Source: JAGQKC01 sp965223675 (GTDB lineage: Bacteria > Nitrospirota > Nitrospiria > Nitrospirales > UBA8639). From it: a stretch of DNA of 64,000 bases. A program made the position numbers and the translations under genes. Under the pieces are notes generated by a model. That model was not told the DNA's origin. It did not search any database and was given only the letters and a program-made list of their open reading frames with translations. Shown in pieces: positions 1-8,385 of this stretch (the stretch's first letter is position 1; each line of letters opens with the position of its first letter). The stretch spans positions 4,092,001-4,156,000 of the forward strand of contig OZ245013.1 of the NCBI GenBank assembly GCA_965223675.1, in the 5' to 3' direction.

Positions 1-585
1 GTTGAGTACCCGATCGAGCAATGAAACGAGCCGAGGCCGTAATGTCGAAAACAGAGGTTGGAGTTTTTTGACTGTCGAGCCCTGTTCATATTCATCGAGT
101 AAGGCGTCATAGGGGGAATCGGTATATCCAAGATATTCAGTTTCCTCAAGTTTCATGGTTATTATGGTGCGAAGATTTGGTAAAAACAGAGTGAAGTCAT
201 TCTTCTTTCTGGCTTCCACCCAAACTTGCTGTGCCAACGAACATTCTCGTTCCAGTTTGTTCACAAACGCTGACGGAAGTTTCTTGGCACGATGGAAATC
301 CCGCCAGGTCTCACGAAGCAGCGACCGGGATTGATCGTCTACATTGGATGTCGTTTCGCCCGTCTGAAGATCTACGTACGTTCCGAGTAGTTTCTCCATG
401 TCTGAAGAAATAAATGACTCATGCGCCAAGGTTTGTAACGTCGCGATCTGTTCAGCTCTGGCCTGTCCGCCGCCCGAGGGCATGTATGTCTCTTGGTCCC
501 AAGACAGTAGAGCGCAGGCATCTTTAAGATGATGAATCTCTAGTAATTTAGCCTTGAGTGATTCAAGCGAAGTAACTGCATCCAC
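1..585 (-). CDS. M32 family metallocarboxypeptidase (carboxypeptidase Taq type), N-terminal part
   Basis: The gene runs off the left edge, so only the first 195 residues are visible, without a stop. I translated the minus strand by hand from a GTG at 585-583, which has an AAGGAG Shine-Dalgarno eight bases upstream. The N-terminus contains LSWDQETYMPSGG and later AQQVWVEARKKNDF and SPYDALLDEYE, all hallmarks of the M32 fold. M32 enzymes are cytoplasmic metal-dependent carboxypeptidases that trim C-terminal residues from peptides. The HExxH metal site lies further along the protein and is outside the window. The family call is secure from the N-terminal motifs; activity cannot be judged from this fragment. 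Confidence 0.88.
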   Translation of the reverse strand, partial: MDAVTSLESLKAKLLEIHHLKDACALLSWDQETYMPSGGGQARAEQIATLQTLAHESFISSDMEKLLGTYVDLQTGETTSNVDDQSRSLLRETWRDFHRAKKLPSAFVNKLERECSLAQQVWVEARKKNDFTLFLPNLRTIITMKLEETEYLGYTDSPYDALLDEYEQGSTVKKLQPLFSTLRPRLVSLLDRVLN

Positions 586-742
586 TACAATAACTCCTTT
601 TCATCGTGAGTCTTTTGATCAACTTGAGAAAACTGTACGACAAGCGTGTTGTAATGGCAATGGAGAAAATGAAAGACTGCCAAGAGCATCGATAGATATG
701 ATAAGCTCGCGTCATGCTTGTTAATAGCCGTGAGCAAAATTC

Positions 743-1399
743 GTGAAGTCATTGGTATTGCCAGAGATTGAAACCTATGCAGAAGCCCATTCGATGGTCG
801 AATCGGATGTGTGTCGACGTTTGCGTGAAGAAACCTATCGAACCATGGATTTCCCACAGATGGTAGTGGGGCCGTTGGAAGGTGCGTTTCTAAAAATGAT
901 GACTTCCGTTGTGCAAGCCAAGCGGGTTCTCGAAATCGGCACGTTTACCGGATACAGTTCGCTCTGCTTTGCAGAAGCATTGCCACCTGATGGGACCGTG
1001 ACGACCTGTGATATTGATCTTGATTCGACAACGCTGGCCAAAAAATACTTTGCGAAAAGCCCATATGGCAACAAAGTCGATGTGAAACTTGGTCCGGCCT
1101 TAGAAACGCTCCAATCCCTTCAAGCCCCGTTCGATCTTATCTTTATTGATGCGGATAAAGTGAATTATGTGAATTACTACCAGCGAGCGCTGGACTTGGT
1201 GGCCGACCAGGGCGTAATCTTGATCGACAATGTGTTGTGGAATGGTGACGTGATGCAACCGCCACCAGTTGATGAATCGACTGCCGCTATTCAACAGTTA
1301 AACCGAATTGTCCATGCTGATCCTCGCGTGTCCGCCGTGCTGCTGACAATTCGGGATGGGGTGTTCGTGATTACTCCAAACTTTTCGAACACAGACTAG
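743..1399 (+). CDS. SAM-dependent O-methyltransferase (CCoAOMT-like family)
   Basis: A 218-residue class I methyltransferase of the O-methyltransferase family 3 type, which methylates hydroxyl groups on small, often catechol-like, substrates. Visible motifs are the SAM-binding VLEIGTFTGYSSL (about residues 54-66), the acidic TCDIDLD at the end of the second strand, and FDLIFIDADKVNYVNYY with the metal-binding aspartates, followed by LIDNVLWNGDV. Length is normal for the family. The start is a GTG at 743 with no strong ribosome site. The downstream transporter begins five bases after the stop, suggesting co-transcription, although no functional link is evident. The substrate is unknown. Confidence 0.88.
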   Translation: MKSLVLPEIETYAEAHSMVESDVCRRLREETYRTMDFPQMVVGPLEGAFLKMMTSVVQAKRVLEIGTFTGYSSLCFAEALPPDGTVTTCDIDLDSTTLAKKYFAKSPYGNKVDVKLGPALETLQSLQAPFDLIFIDADKVNYVNYYQRALDLVADQGVILIDNVLWNGDVMQPPPVDESTAAIQQLNRIVHADPRVSAVLLTIRDGVFVITPNFSNTD

Positions 1400-1404
1400 T
1401 AAAT

Positions 1405-2088
1405 ATGGATTACGTACTCATCACGTCGTTATTACTAGGATTGGCTTTGGGTATTGCGCATGCGCTTGATCCCGATCATCTCGTAGCCGTTGGGACCTTA
1501 GCTGCGGAATCTAAGAATCTGCGGCGCTCAGCACTTCTCGGCGTTATATGGGGCATCGGTCATACCTGTGCATTGGGATTGGTTGGCACGGTCGTTTTAC
1601 ACTTTAAATGGACGATTCCTGAATATCTTACCATCGGCATGGAAGCAGCCGTTGGTTGTATGATTCTCTTTCTCGGTGTACACCTTCTATGGCGTTGTTG
1701 GCAACCCTGGACGGTGCATGTGCATGAGCACCATCATGATGGTACGACCCATTCCCATGTCCACCTTCATGGTGAAGATCAACAAGCCCATCGACACCAT
1801 ATTTTTGCTTCGAGAGTCAAAGCGTTAACTATAGGATTTATTCATGGAGTGGCGGGGAGTGCAGCGCTCAGCTTAGCCGTCATGACCACGATGCCGTCAA
1901 TCACAATGGGTCTTGGATATATCGCTGTGTTTGGACTTGGTTCTATTGGGGGTATGCTGCTGATGAGCACATTGATCAGCCTGCCATTTGTCTATGTTCC
2001 AGGGACATGGCATCACAATATGAAAGTCAGTGCTGCGCTTCTTGCTATCGGGTTTGGTTCCTACTTTACTTGGGCGGTTCTTGCTTAA
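1405..2088 (+). CDS. Nickel/cobalt transporter (NiCoT/UreH-HupE-like) membrane protein
   Basis: A 227-residue polytopic inner-membrane protein with about six hydrophobic segments. The first helix carries HALDPDHLVAV, the HX4DH signature that binds nickel or cobalt in NiCoT and UreH/HupE-like permeases. A central loop (about residues 110-133) is extremely histidine-rich and probably binds metal in the cytoplasm. A second conserved helix contains FIHGVAGSAAL. The length fits the short UreH-like branch rather than the eight-helix NiCoT branch. No urease or hydrogenase genes are adjacent, so the metal user is unknown. It starts five bases after the O-methyltransferase and may share its transcript. 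Confidence 0.82.
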   Translation: MDYVLITSLLLGLALGIAHALDPDHLVAVGTLAAESKNLRRSALLGVIWGIGHTCALGLVGTVVLHFKWTIPEYLTIGMEAAVGCMILFLGVHLLWRCWQPWTVHVHEHHHDGTTHSHVHLHGEDQQAHRHHIFASRVKALTIGFIHGVAGSAALSLAVMTTMPSITMGLGYIAVFGLGSIGGMLLMSTLISLPFVYVPGTWHHNMKVSAALLAIGFGSYFTWAVLA

Positions 2089-2645
2089 TATACGCCTTCC
2101 TTCTCTTTCCCTTTTTTTAGCTTCATTGTTATGATTCGTGGCCCGTGAAGCCATCTCATATTTCGTAAAGGCCAAGAGAGTTTTCACGAAATACGAGATA
2201 TGAACGACGAGATACGTTTGCTCCCTAGGTGATTGACCTTGAGGAATATCGCGGCCGCAGATCTTGTGGGTTCTTTTCGGCCTAACACAATGCCTATCAA
2301 TTAGGCAGTTAGGTGAAAATGATGTTGGTGGTTGGCTCCAGAGATTCTATTCGAAGGTTATGCACAACCTTTTCCCCATTATTAGGGGATATAGTGAAAT
2401 CAAATAACTGCTAAGAGATGGCCTTAGCTACGATCGTTGCGTAAACCTTCGAGTGCAGAATAGGCATCCGACGTTGAAGCCTGTCCCTTTCTGGCGTATC
2501 GAGCAGAGGTAACCAAGACAGCGTGAAACACGACTTCATACGCACGAAGTATCATGGCTGTCTATATTTTGATTACGATTTTACTTTTGTAACAGCGTTT
2601 AGCTTTCTGAAGGCGTAGTAAATATCAAAATGGTTTATGACTTGG
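2089..2645. other. Intergenic region with one palindromic repeat
   Basis: This 557-base gap separates the end of the metal transporter from the end of the convergent CocE-type hydrolase. It holds the inverted repeat listed at 2153-2199. Apart from that I see no convincing open frame, RNA gene or classic terminator. A T-rich stretch after the transporter stop lacks a stem. Confidence 0.5.
2153..2199. repeat. Intergenic palindromic repeat (14-bp arms)
   Basis: The arms ATCTCATATTTCGT (2153-2166) and ACGAAATACGAGAT (2186-2199) are inverted copies with one mismatch, separated by 19 bases. A further ACGAGATACG follows directly. The core CGAAATACGAG recurs, inverted, as CTCGTATTTCG near 26147-26157 in another intergenic spot. 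This suggests a dispersed REP-like family rather than a gene-specific terminator, and there is no T-tract. Confidence 0.6.
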
Positions 2646-4559
2646 TTATTCAACAATTGGAAGGTCAAGATGTGAAGGGTATTGCTTTGAGCGATAGATT
2701 GTGAATGTTGGATTCTTGTTGGGTAAGACGGCGAAGTGGTCTTTGTCCGCCCCTGCTATCGTTACACGAATACGATGGCCTTTTTTAAATTGATAAGAAG
2801 TCGGAAGGAGTGCATACGATAGTTTGGCAACCTCTCCTGGTATAAGTGGGGATGAATTTTGTCGTGTGAATGTTCTGTAGGGAATACCTTTCGGAAAATG
2901 CTTGGGCGCGTTCACGACTTTTCGATGAAGCGCGCGTAACAATCCCTCTGTCACATACGTCACATCTCCTGTTTTGTCGATGTCTTCGAGATACACAAAA
3001 ACTGTGGCGTCATGTGTTGTCGTGCTCAGAAACATTGTGACGATTGGATGGCCCGTGACCTCCGTATCTTGTTCCAACAGTTTTGATGTATAGGAGAGCA
3101 ATTGGTGGCCTTCATAGGGTCGATCAATATATGGAGTTGGCAACGGTTGGCCAATCAAGGTATCCCATCGACTTTGGTGTCCAGTCCCAACAGAAGAATT
3201 CACGATGTATCGATCATAAACATCTTCTTTTCCTGGTTGTTTTGTCGTGAGTTGATAATCTGTGCCTAAGTAATATGCCATGTGTTGTGCTTCAGGTGGC
3301 CAGATATCACTCGCCTTCCACTTCTCCTCTCCCATCGTGAAATAATGGATAGGGGCTTCAGTCTGAATTCCTGTGTTGAGATCCTTCAAATAATAATCAA
3401 AAAACTTTAAGAGTTCGCCTTGATGATCAAACGCTGATTCGCTGAGATTGTACGGACTAATATTGCGTCTTCCACCATGGTCCCATGGTCCAATGATGAG
3501 TTTATTGCCTGAATGATCATGGCGAAGATGACGTTTGATGGCAGCTAATTGGTAGCCGCCGTCAAACCAACCGCTATAGCTGTAGATGGCTGCACCTGTG
3601 TCGGCGATTTCTTCTGCATAGTGTTGCGTGCTGAGACTGTCAATGCCAGGAATGAATTTTGAAGAAGGTGCGTCGTCTCGAAACGTTAACCCAAGCGCTT
3701 CTTTGTGTGGACTCCAGTTTGTTTGGTGTTGCGAGAGTGCTGTCATCAGAATTGACCGATCATGATCTTCATCTACAGGACTGACGCCATGAACAAAGGC
3801 TTTAGTGAGCCACCCGCGAAAGGGCAATTGATTGTGGTCAAGTTGATTATTGATGTAGGTCCATGTTTTCGTGAACCACGTGAGATGGATTCCTCCAGGA
3901 AAAACAATTTCCGGGTAGAGATCAAACCCAGAAAAGAGTGGAGCCACAGCTTTGACTGCTGGATGCTGATTGACGAGAAGCATTTCGGCTGTTGCACCTG
4001 CGTAAGAGATGCCCAGAGCGCCGACGTGTTTATTAGACCACGGTTGCTGAATGATCCAATCCACAATTTCCGATCCATCATGAATTTCTTTGGGGGAATA
4101 GGCATAGGGACGTGACCCGAACGACGCCCCGGATCCTCGAACGTCGGCATCAACCCATACATATCCGTTCTTCAAAAAGCGCATCGCGTATGTTCCCATT
4201 AACCCGCGTGGTTGATGTTTTTTAAACATGGAAAGAGGCCAGCGGTATTCGATAGACCGCCAGTAGCGAGTTTGGTGAAGAATGGTGGGATGTTGAGTGG
4301 ACGTGGTCGTGACTGGTTGATACACCGTGATGGCAATTTTGACTCCATCTTGCATCGTGAGATAGAGCGATCGACGTGTGTATTTAATGTCGTCAGAAGA
4401 CGTATTAGCATGATAGGGATGAAGAACGCCTTGTGCGGCATCGGTCTCTGCAAACACGATGGGGACAACGCTTGTGCTGACCAGGATGCAAGCAAAAAAC
4501 CACTGAACGAAGGTGTTGAACCACAATCGCCTAATCTTTGTATATAATCGAACAGTCAT
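2646..4559 (-). CDS. Secreted CocE/NonD family alpha/beta hydrolase (X-Pro dipeptidyl-peptidase S15 type)
   Basis: About 637 residues from the ATG at 4559; a longer TTG start at 4589 is possible. The N-terminus has a basic stretch and a hydrophobic segment ending in VFAETDA, a likely signal peptide. The S15/CocE catalytic triad is visible: the nucleophile in GISYAGA, the aspartate in SGWFDGGY and the histidine in GPWDHGG. The C-terminal half is the jelly-roll domain typical of X-Pro dipeptidyl acyl peptidases and alpha-amino-acid ester hydrolases, with LLSYTSKLLEQDTEVTGHP. The family hydrolyses esters or amides of small acyl groups. The exact substrate cannot be read. It is transcribed divergently from the HAD gene. 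Confidence 0.87.
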   Translation of the reverse strand: MTVRLYTKIRRLWFNTFVQWFFACILVSTSVVPIVFAETDAAQGVLHPYHANTSSDDIKYTRRSLYLTMQDGVKIAITVYQPVTTTSTQHPTILHQTRYWRSIEYRWPLSMFKKHQPRGLMGTYAMRFLKNGYVWVDADVRGSGASFGSRPYAYSPKEIHDGSEIVDWIIQQPWSNKHVGALGISYAGATAEMLLVNQHPAVKAVAPLFSGFDLYPEIVFPGGIHLTWFTKTWTYINNQLDHNQLPFRGWLTKAFVHGVSPVDEDHDRSILMTALSQHQTNWSPHKEALGLTFRDDAPSSKFIPGIDSLSTQHYAEEIADTGAAIYSYSGWFDGGYQLAAIKRHLRHDHSGNKLIIGPWDHGGRRNISPYNLSESAFDHQGELLKFFDYYLKDLNTGIQTEAPIHYFTMGEEKWKASDIWPPEAQHMAYYLGTDYQLTTKQPGKEDVYDRYIVNSSVGTGHQSRWDTLIGQPLPTPYIDRPYEGHQLLSYTSKLLEQDTEVTGHPIVTMFLSTTTHDATVFVYLEDIDKTGDVTYVTEGLLRALHRKVVNAPKHFPKGIPYRTFTRQNSSPLIPGEVAKLSYALLPTSYQFKKGHRIRVTIAGADKDHFAVLPNKNPTFTIYRSKQYPSHLDLPIVE

Positions 4560-4733
4560 CTTAGATTGTGAAGGGTTGAATGAAGTCAATGATATGCTAT
4601 CGTCAGGTTTGGAGAGTAGAATCGCGAATCGAGAAGTGTGTGAGAATTGTTGTCACGATAGATCTGCTTCTATCATACAAGTAATCTGTAGTATGAGCTA
4701 GAAGGATACAGTCCAAACGAGTCTTGCCGTTAG

Positions 4734-5411
4734 ATGTCAACTTATTCTGATAAAAATCCGGCCATTAAGGCTGTCGCATTTGACCTTGATGGTTTGATGG
4801 TAAACACTGAAGAGTTGTACACCGAAGTGGGTGGTGTGCTGCTGAAGAGACGTGGGAAGCAAGTGACGCGTGAGTTACTCGATAATATGATGGGCCGTCA
4901 AAGTTCTGTTGCGTTACAGGTCATGATTGATTGGCATAATTTGGATGACACAGTTGAAGCGCTCCAAAGAGAAACGGATGAGATTTTTTCAGGATTGCTT
5001 GAAGATCGATTAGCGCCAATGCCAGGACTGTTGCCATTATTGGATAAACTAGACAATCAGGAGGTTCCCAAGGCTGTGACCACGAGTAGCCGGCGTCGAT
5101 TTGTTGAGCGCGTTCTGGAACTACTCGATCTTCAAGGGAGATTTCGATTTCTTTTAACGGCTGAAGACATTATTGATGGCAAGCCAGCTCCAGAGATATA
5201 CCTGAAAGCCGCCAACCGATTTCAAGTAGACACGATGCAGCTTCTGGTGCTGGAAGACAGTGAGATCGGCTGCCGCGCTGCAATGGCTGCCGGTGCGTAC
5301 ACGGTGGCAGTCCCGGCGGAGCCTAGTCGTCGGCATAATTTTTCTGACGTGCATCTGATCGCGACAAGTTTGGCTGATCCGGCCATCGAGCGAGTATTGA
5401 ATCTTCCTTAG
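4734..5411 (+). CDS. HAD-superfamily hydrolase, subfamily IA (beta-phosphoglucomutase-like)
   Basis: A 225-residue cytoplasmic HAD phosphatase. Motif I is FDLDGLMVNTEEL with the nucleophile and acid/base aspartates, motif II is TTSSRR, motif III is the lysine in DGKPAPEIYLKAA, and motif IV is LVLEDSEIGCRAAMAAG. The helical cap between residues about 20 and 85 places it in subfamily IA with phosphoglycolate phosphatases and beta-phosphoglucomutases. The nucleophile loop resembles sugar-phosphate phosphatases or mutases more than phosphoglycolate phosphatase. It stands alone after a divergent promoter region. The substrate is not assignable. Confidence 0.87.
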   Translation: MSTYSDKNPAIKAVAFDLDGLMVNTEELYTEVGGVLLKRRGKQVTRELLDNMMGRQSSVALQVMIDWHNLDDTVEALQRETDEIFSGLLEDRLAPMPGLLPLLDKLDNQEVPKAVTTSSRRRFVERVLELLDLQGRFRFLLTAEDIIDGKPAPEIYLKAANRFQVDTMQLLVLEDSEIGCRAAMAAGAYTVAVPAEPSRRHNFSDVHLIATSLADPAIERVLNLP

Positions 5412-5455
5412 ATTTCTTTATGAAGAATAACGTGTGTTCAGTCTAGTAAAAATTT

Positions 5456-6001
5456 ATGGCATCTGCGTTTTCCCATGCGCTTGTGGCCTTTGCCATAGGA
5501 CGTTCACATCAATGGACTGTAGATCCTCAACGGTTTTGGACGCTCTCAATTGGCTGTTCCATCCTTCCAGATCTTGATGTGTTGGCCTTTGCGTTTGGCA
5601 TACCTTATGAACATGTTCTCGGTCATCGTGGTCTGACGCACTCTCTGTTCTTTGCTGCCGTGATTAGTCTTGGGGTCGTTCGACTGGGTTTTCCTGATGT
5701 GTTATTGCAGTCTTCCCAAGGTTGGAAGCTAATGATTCACTTTTCTCTTGTTACTGCATCACACGGTTTCTTAGATGCTCTTACAGATGGAGGGCTAGGT
5801 GTGGCATTTTTTGCTCCTTTTGATAATGATCGATACTTTTTCCCATGGACCCCAGTCAAGGTTTCTCCAATTGGCATTTCGAGCTTTTTCAGCGAACGGG
5901 GAATGCAGGTCTTATTAAGTGAAGCGATGTGGATTGGCGTGCCGGTAGCGGTATGGTTAGTTGGACGTTGGGCGGTTAATTCCCTCTCCAGCAATAGATA
6001 G
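5456..6001 (+). CDS. Membrane-bound metal-dependent hydrolase, YdjM/DUF457 type
   Basis: A 181-residue integral membrane protein with the conserved histidine and aspartate pattern of the LexA-binding/YdjM family: an early HALVAF, then ILPDLDVLAF, then HRGLTHSLFFA and, later, SHGFLDALTDGG. These histidines and aspartates resemble a metal-dependent phosphohydrolase site embedded in a bundle of about four transmembrane helices. The biological role of the family is poorly known; some members affect membrane lipids or DNA-damage responses. The gene begins 44 bases after the HAD gene and may be co-transcribed. Family confidence is good; function is inferred only. Confidence 0.8.
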   Translation: MASAFSHALVAFAIGRSHQWTVDPQRFWTLSIGCSILPDLDVLAFAFGIPYEHVLGHRGLTHSLFFAAVISLGVVRLGFPDVLLQSSQGWKLMIHFSLVTASHGFLDALTDGGLGVAFFAPFDNDRYFFPWTPVKVSPIGISSFFSERGMQVLLSEAMWIGVPVAVWLVGRWAVNSLSSNR

Positions 6002-6074
6002 ATCGTTCAAGATTCGCCTACCTCTTTATTGTTATTCTAAAACCCTTCTAACATCTGTATACAGAGATCGCATA

Positions 6075-6213
6075 ATGGCGGAAAAAGAAAAAATTCATTG
6101 GAAACATGGTTTGTTTCAATACGAATGGAGAAAAAAAGACTCAAGCAGGTTATTGGCTACCCACTTTTACCGGACAGCATGCGGAAGATCTTAAGAAAGA
6201 AAAGAAGTATTAG
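6075..6213 (+). pseudogene. Small hypothetical ORF interrupted by a frameshift at an A7 run
   Basis: An ATG at 6075 opens a short basic peptide beginning MAEKEKIHWKHG. In the zero frame it ends at 6194, after an A7 run at 6131-6137. Removing one A continues the peptide as TQAGYWLPTFTGQHAEDLKK and stops at 6213, giving about 45 residues with a more protein-like composition. This could be a sequencing error, a slippage site or a decayed gene. It has no clear ribosome site and I do not recognise a family. Confidence 0.35.
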
Positions 6214-6228
6214 CAAAAATTATGGGGT

Positions 6229-6477
6229 CTACCTTTTGGCATGAGCACTCAAATACGAGTTGCCCGACAGAATAGGTAGTTGGAAGTCCAATAATTTACG
6301 CAGTTCGAATTCTGCACCTTCTCGAAATCGTTCAGCATCTTGTTCTGCGGGAAATGGTCCATACACCCGCGATCCCAAGACGTTACACGTGACTCGAACA
6401 AACCACTGTTCGAATCCCTTTTTTCGGCCTTTTTTAAAAATGGTGGACTTTTGTGCGACACCGGCATCTGTTCTCAT
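6229..6477 (-). CDS. Small conserved-looking hypothetical protein
   Basis: An 82-residue protein with a strong ribosome-binding site (GAGGAGG, six bases before the ATG at 6477), which argues that it is a real gene. It is rich in basic and aromatic residues, for example KKGFEQWFVRVTCNV followed by GPFPAEQDAERF. It has no signal peptide or membrane segment. The C-terminal half could form a helix that binds a partner or nucleic acid. I do not recognise a family. It converges with the small frameshifted reading frame to its left. Confidence 0.65.
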   Translation of the reverse strand: MRTDAGVAQKSTIFKKGRKKGFEQWFVRVTCNVLGSRVYGPFPAEQDAERFREGAEFELRKLLDFQLPILSGNSYLSAHAKR

Positions 6478-6665
6478 GATTACGCCTCCTCATTGAACAT
6501 GTTTTCCCACTTGATGGTTCTCTATTTCCACCACGTGAGTCTTTAAGGAAGTTAGGCTAATGATACACGGATGATACCGGAGATAATTCGAGTCACAATC
6601 TGTATGGCTATAATTGATCTTATAATACAATATTTTGTGCCATTAAGTAAAGAGATTTAAGGTTT

Positions 6666-7253
6666 TTATTTGAGTGAGCAGGGAGGGCCATTTTGGGACC
6701 GAATTTGGGTGTATCTGAAGCAACGAGTCGTGTGGTCATTGACCATGCCCGTGGCTTGCATGAAGGCGTAACAAATCGTGGAACCGACGAATGAAAAGCC
6801 ATGTTGTTTGAGGTCTTTGCTCATCGCATCCGATTCAGCCGAACGGCAGGGGACCTTTTGTTGATGCGTCCAACGATGTTGAATAGGGGTTCCATTGACA
6901 AATTGCCAAATATAACGATCAAAGCTCGTGTATGCATTTTGGAGTTCAAGATAAGACTGCGCATTATTAATAGCCGCCTTGATTTTGAGTCGGTTTCGTA
7001 TAATGCCGGCGTTCGTGAGCAGTTGTTGAATTTTTCGTTGACGGTATTTGGCCATCATGTTTGCGTCGAAATTATCGAATGCCTGTCGAAAGGCATTTCG
7101 TTTCTGTAGGATGGTGTGCCAACTCAGACCAGCTTGCATTCCCTCGAGAATCAGGAACTCAAAAAGTTGCTGATCATCATGAAGTGGAACGCCCCACTCT
7201 TGATCGTGGTAGTTGATGAGTAACTCATTGTTTGCCCAGGTACAGCGCATCAT
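6666..7253 (-). CDS. tag: DNA-3-methyladenine glycosylase I
   Basis: A 195-residue base-excision repair enzyme that removes 3-methyladenine from alkylated DNA. The N-terminal RCTWA and YHDQEWGVPLHDD carry the conserved cysteine and aromatic-aspartate pattern, LILEGMQAGLSWHTIL is the core helix-hairpin region, and the C-terminal VNDHTTRCFRY supplies the last zinc-binding residues. Length matches the E. coli enzyme (about 187). The start is one of two adjacent ATGs. It is transcribed divergently from the CDF transporter. No other alkylation repair gene is nearby, so it appears to be a single-gene unit. Confidence 0.93.
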   Translation of the reverse strand: MMRCTWANNELLINYHDQEWGVPLHDDQQLFEFLILEGMQAGLSWHTILQKRNAFRQAFDNFDANMMAKYRQRKIQQLLTNAGIIRNRLKIKAAINNAQSYLELQNAYTSFDRYIWQFVNGTPIQHRWTHQQKVPCRSAESDAMSKDLKQHGFSFVGSTICYAFMQATGMVNDHTTRCFRYTQIRSQNGPPCSLK

Positions 7254-7394
7254 GTGTCATGATCCCCACTCATGAAATGTCCTTCCAGTATATAGGTATG
7301 TGATTGACTTTGACGCAAAACATCGACACTCTATCGATGATAAAAAACAGCAGCCTATTGTACTTTACCATCACGAGGAGACTGTTCGTGCTCT

Positions 7395-8345
7395 ATGGCT
7401 TCCGGCTCTAAAAAAGTTATCTATGCGGCACTCATTGGAAATGCCCTGATTGCAGTGACCAAGTTTGGCGCGTCTGTCTTCACGGGAAGTTCGGCCATGT
7501 TGGCCGAAGGCATTCATTCCTTAGTCGACACCGGAAATCAGGGGCTCTTACTCTATGGACTCCGCAAAGCCAAAAAACCCGCTGATGATAAATTTCCGTT
7601 CGGCCATGGCAAGGAAGTATATTTTTGGAGTTTCGTCGTCGCCATTCTCATCTTTGCATTAGGATCCGGCATTTCACTCTATGAAGGCGTGTTGCATATT
7701 TTTCATCCTGACCCGATTGAAAATCCCAATATTAATTATATTGTGCTTGGATTGGCACTGATTTTTGAAGGAGGCGCCTGGTATTTCGCGTTTAAAGCGT
7801 TTTCGGAAGCGAAAGGGAAATGGTCCTATATGCAGGCCGTTCAGAGAGGGAAGGACCCAACGATTTTTATGGTGTTGTTCGAGGACACGGCGGCGGTGTT
7901 AGGTCTTGTCGTCGCATTTATGGGGATTTGGTTAGGACAGGTGACGGGTCTTTCATATCTCGATGGGGTCGCGACAGTCATCATTGGCTTGATTCTTGGT
8001 GCTACAGCAGTATGGTTGGCCTATGAAACAAAGGGTCTCTTGATTGGTGAAAGTGCGAATCGTGAAGTCGTGCAGAGTATTCGTCAGCTTGCCGGGAGCT
8101 TTTCCGAGATCAAGCATGTGAATGAAGTGCTGACCATGCATATGGGGCCTGAATTTATCCTCGTAAATGTGAGTGTCGATTTTCACGATGGACTCTCTTC
8201 TGAACAGGTGGAATCGACGATTGCGGCAGTTGATCAAAAAATCAAAGAAGCTCATCCTCGCGTAAAAAGAATGTTTATTGAAGCAGAGAAACGACGACGA
8301 CAAATTCAAGAAAGCCTGTTAGCACGTTCTGCTGAAAAACAATGA
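7395..8345 (+). CDS. Cation diffusion facilitator (CDF) family metal efflux transporter
   Basis: A 316-residue inner-membrane metal/proton antiporter. It has the CDF start region SSAMLAEGIHSLVDTGNQ in helix 2, with the metal-binding histidine and aspartate, then FPFGHGKEVYFWSF after helix 2. The second metal-site helix carries FEDTAAVLGLVVA. A cytoplasmic C-terminal domain of about 90 residues follows, with VNEVLTMHMGPEFILV, which would form the usual homodimer. Zinc, iron or cobalt are plausible substrates; the exact metal cannot be assigned. A GAGGAG sequence at 7375 lies 14 bases before the ATG, further than optimal. Confidence 0.9.
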   Translation: MASGSKKVIYAALIGNALIAVTKFGASVFTGSSAMLAEGIHSLVDTGNQGLLLYGLRKAKKPADDKFPFGHGKEVYFWSFVVAILIFALGSGISLYEGVLHIFHPDPIENPNINYIVLGLALIFEGGAWYFAFKAFSEAKGKWSYMQAVQRGKDPTIFMVLFEDTAAVLGLVVAFMGIWLGQVTGLSYLDGVATVIIGLILGATAVWLAYETKGLLIGESANREVVQSIRQLAGSFSEIKHVNEVLTMHMGPEFILVNVSVDFHDGLSSEQVESTIAAVDQKIKEAHPRVKRMFIEAEKRRRQIQESLLARSAEKQ

Positions 8346-8385
8346 AATAATTAGGTGGGATTCCCAATGGGGTGTTATCCTGAGT

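Noticed and set aside
6495..6665. Possible gene in AT-rich spacer before tag
   Set aside because: Only short open frames without ribosome sites.
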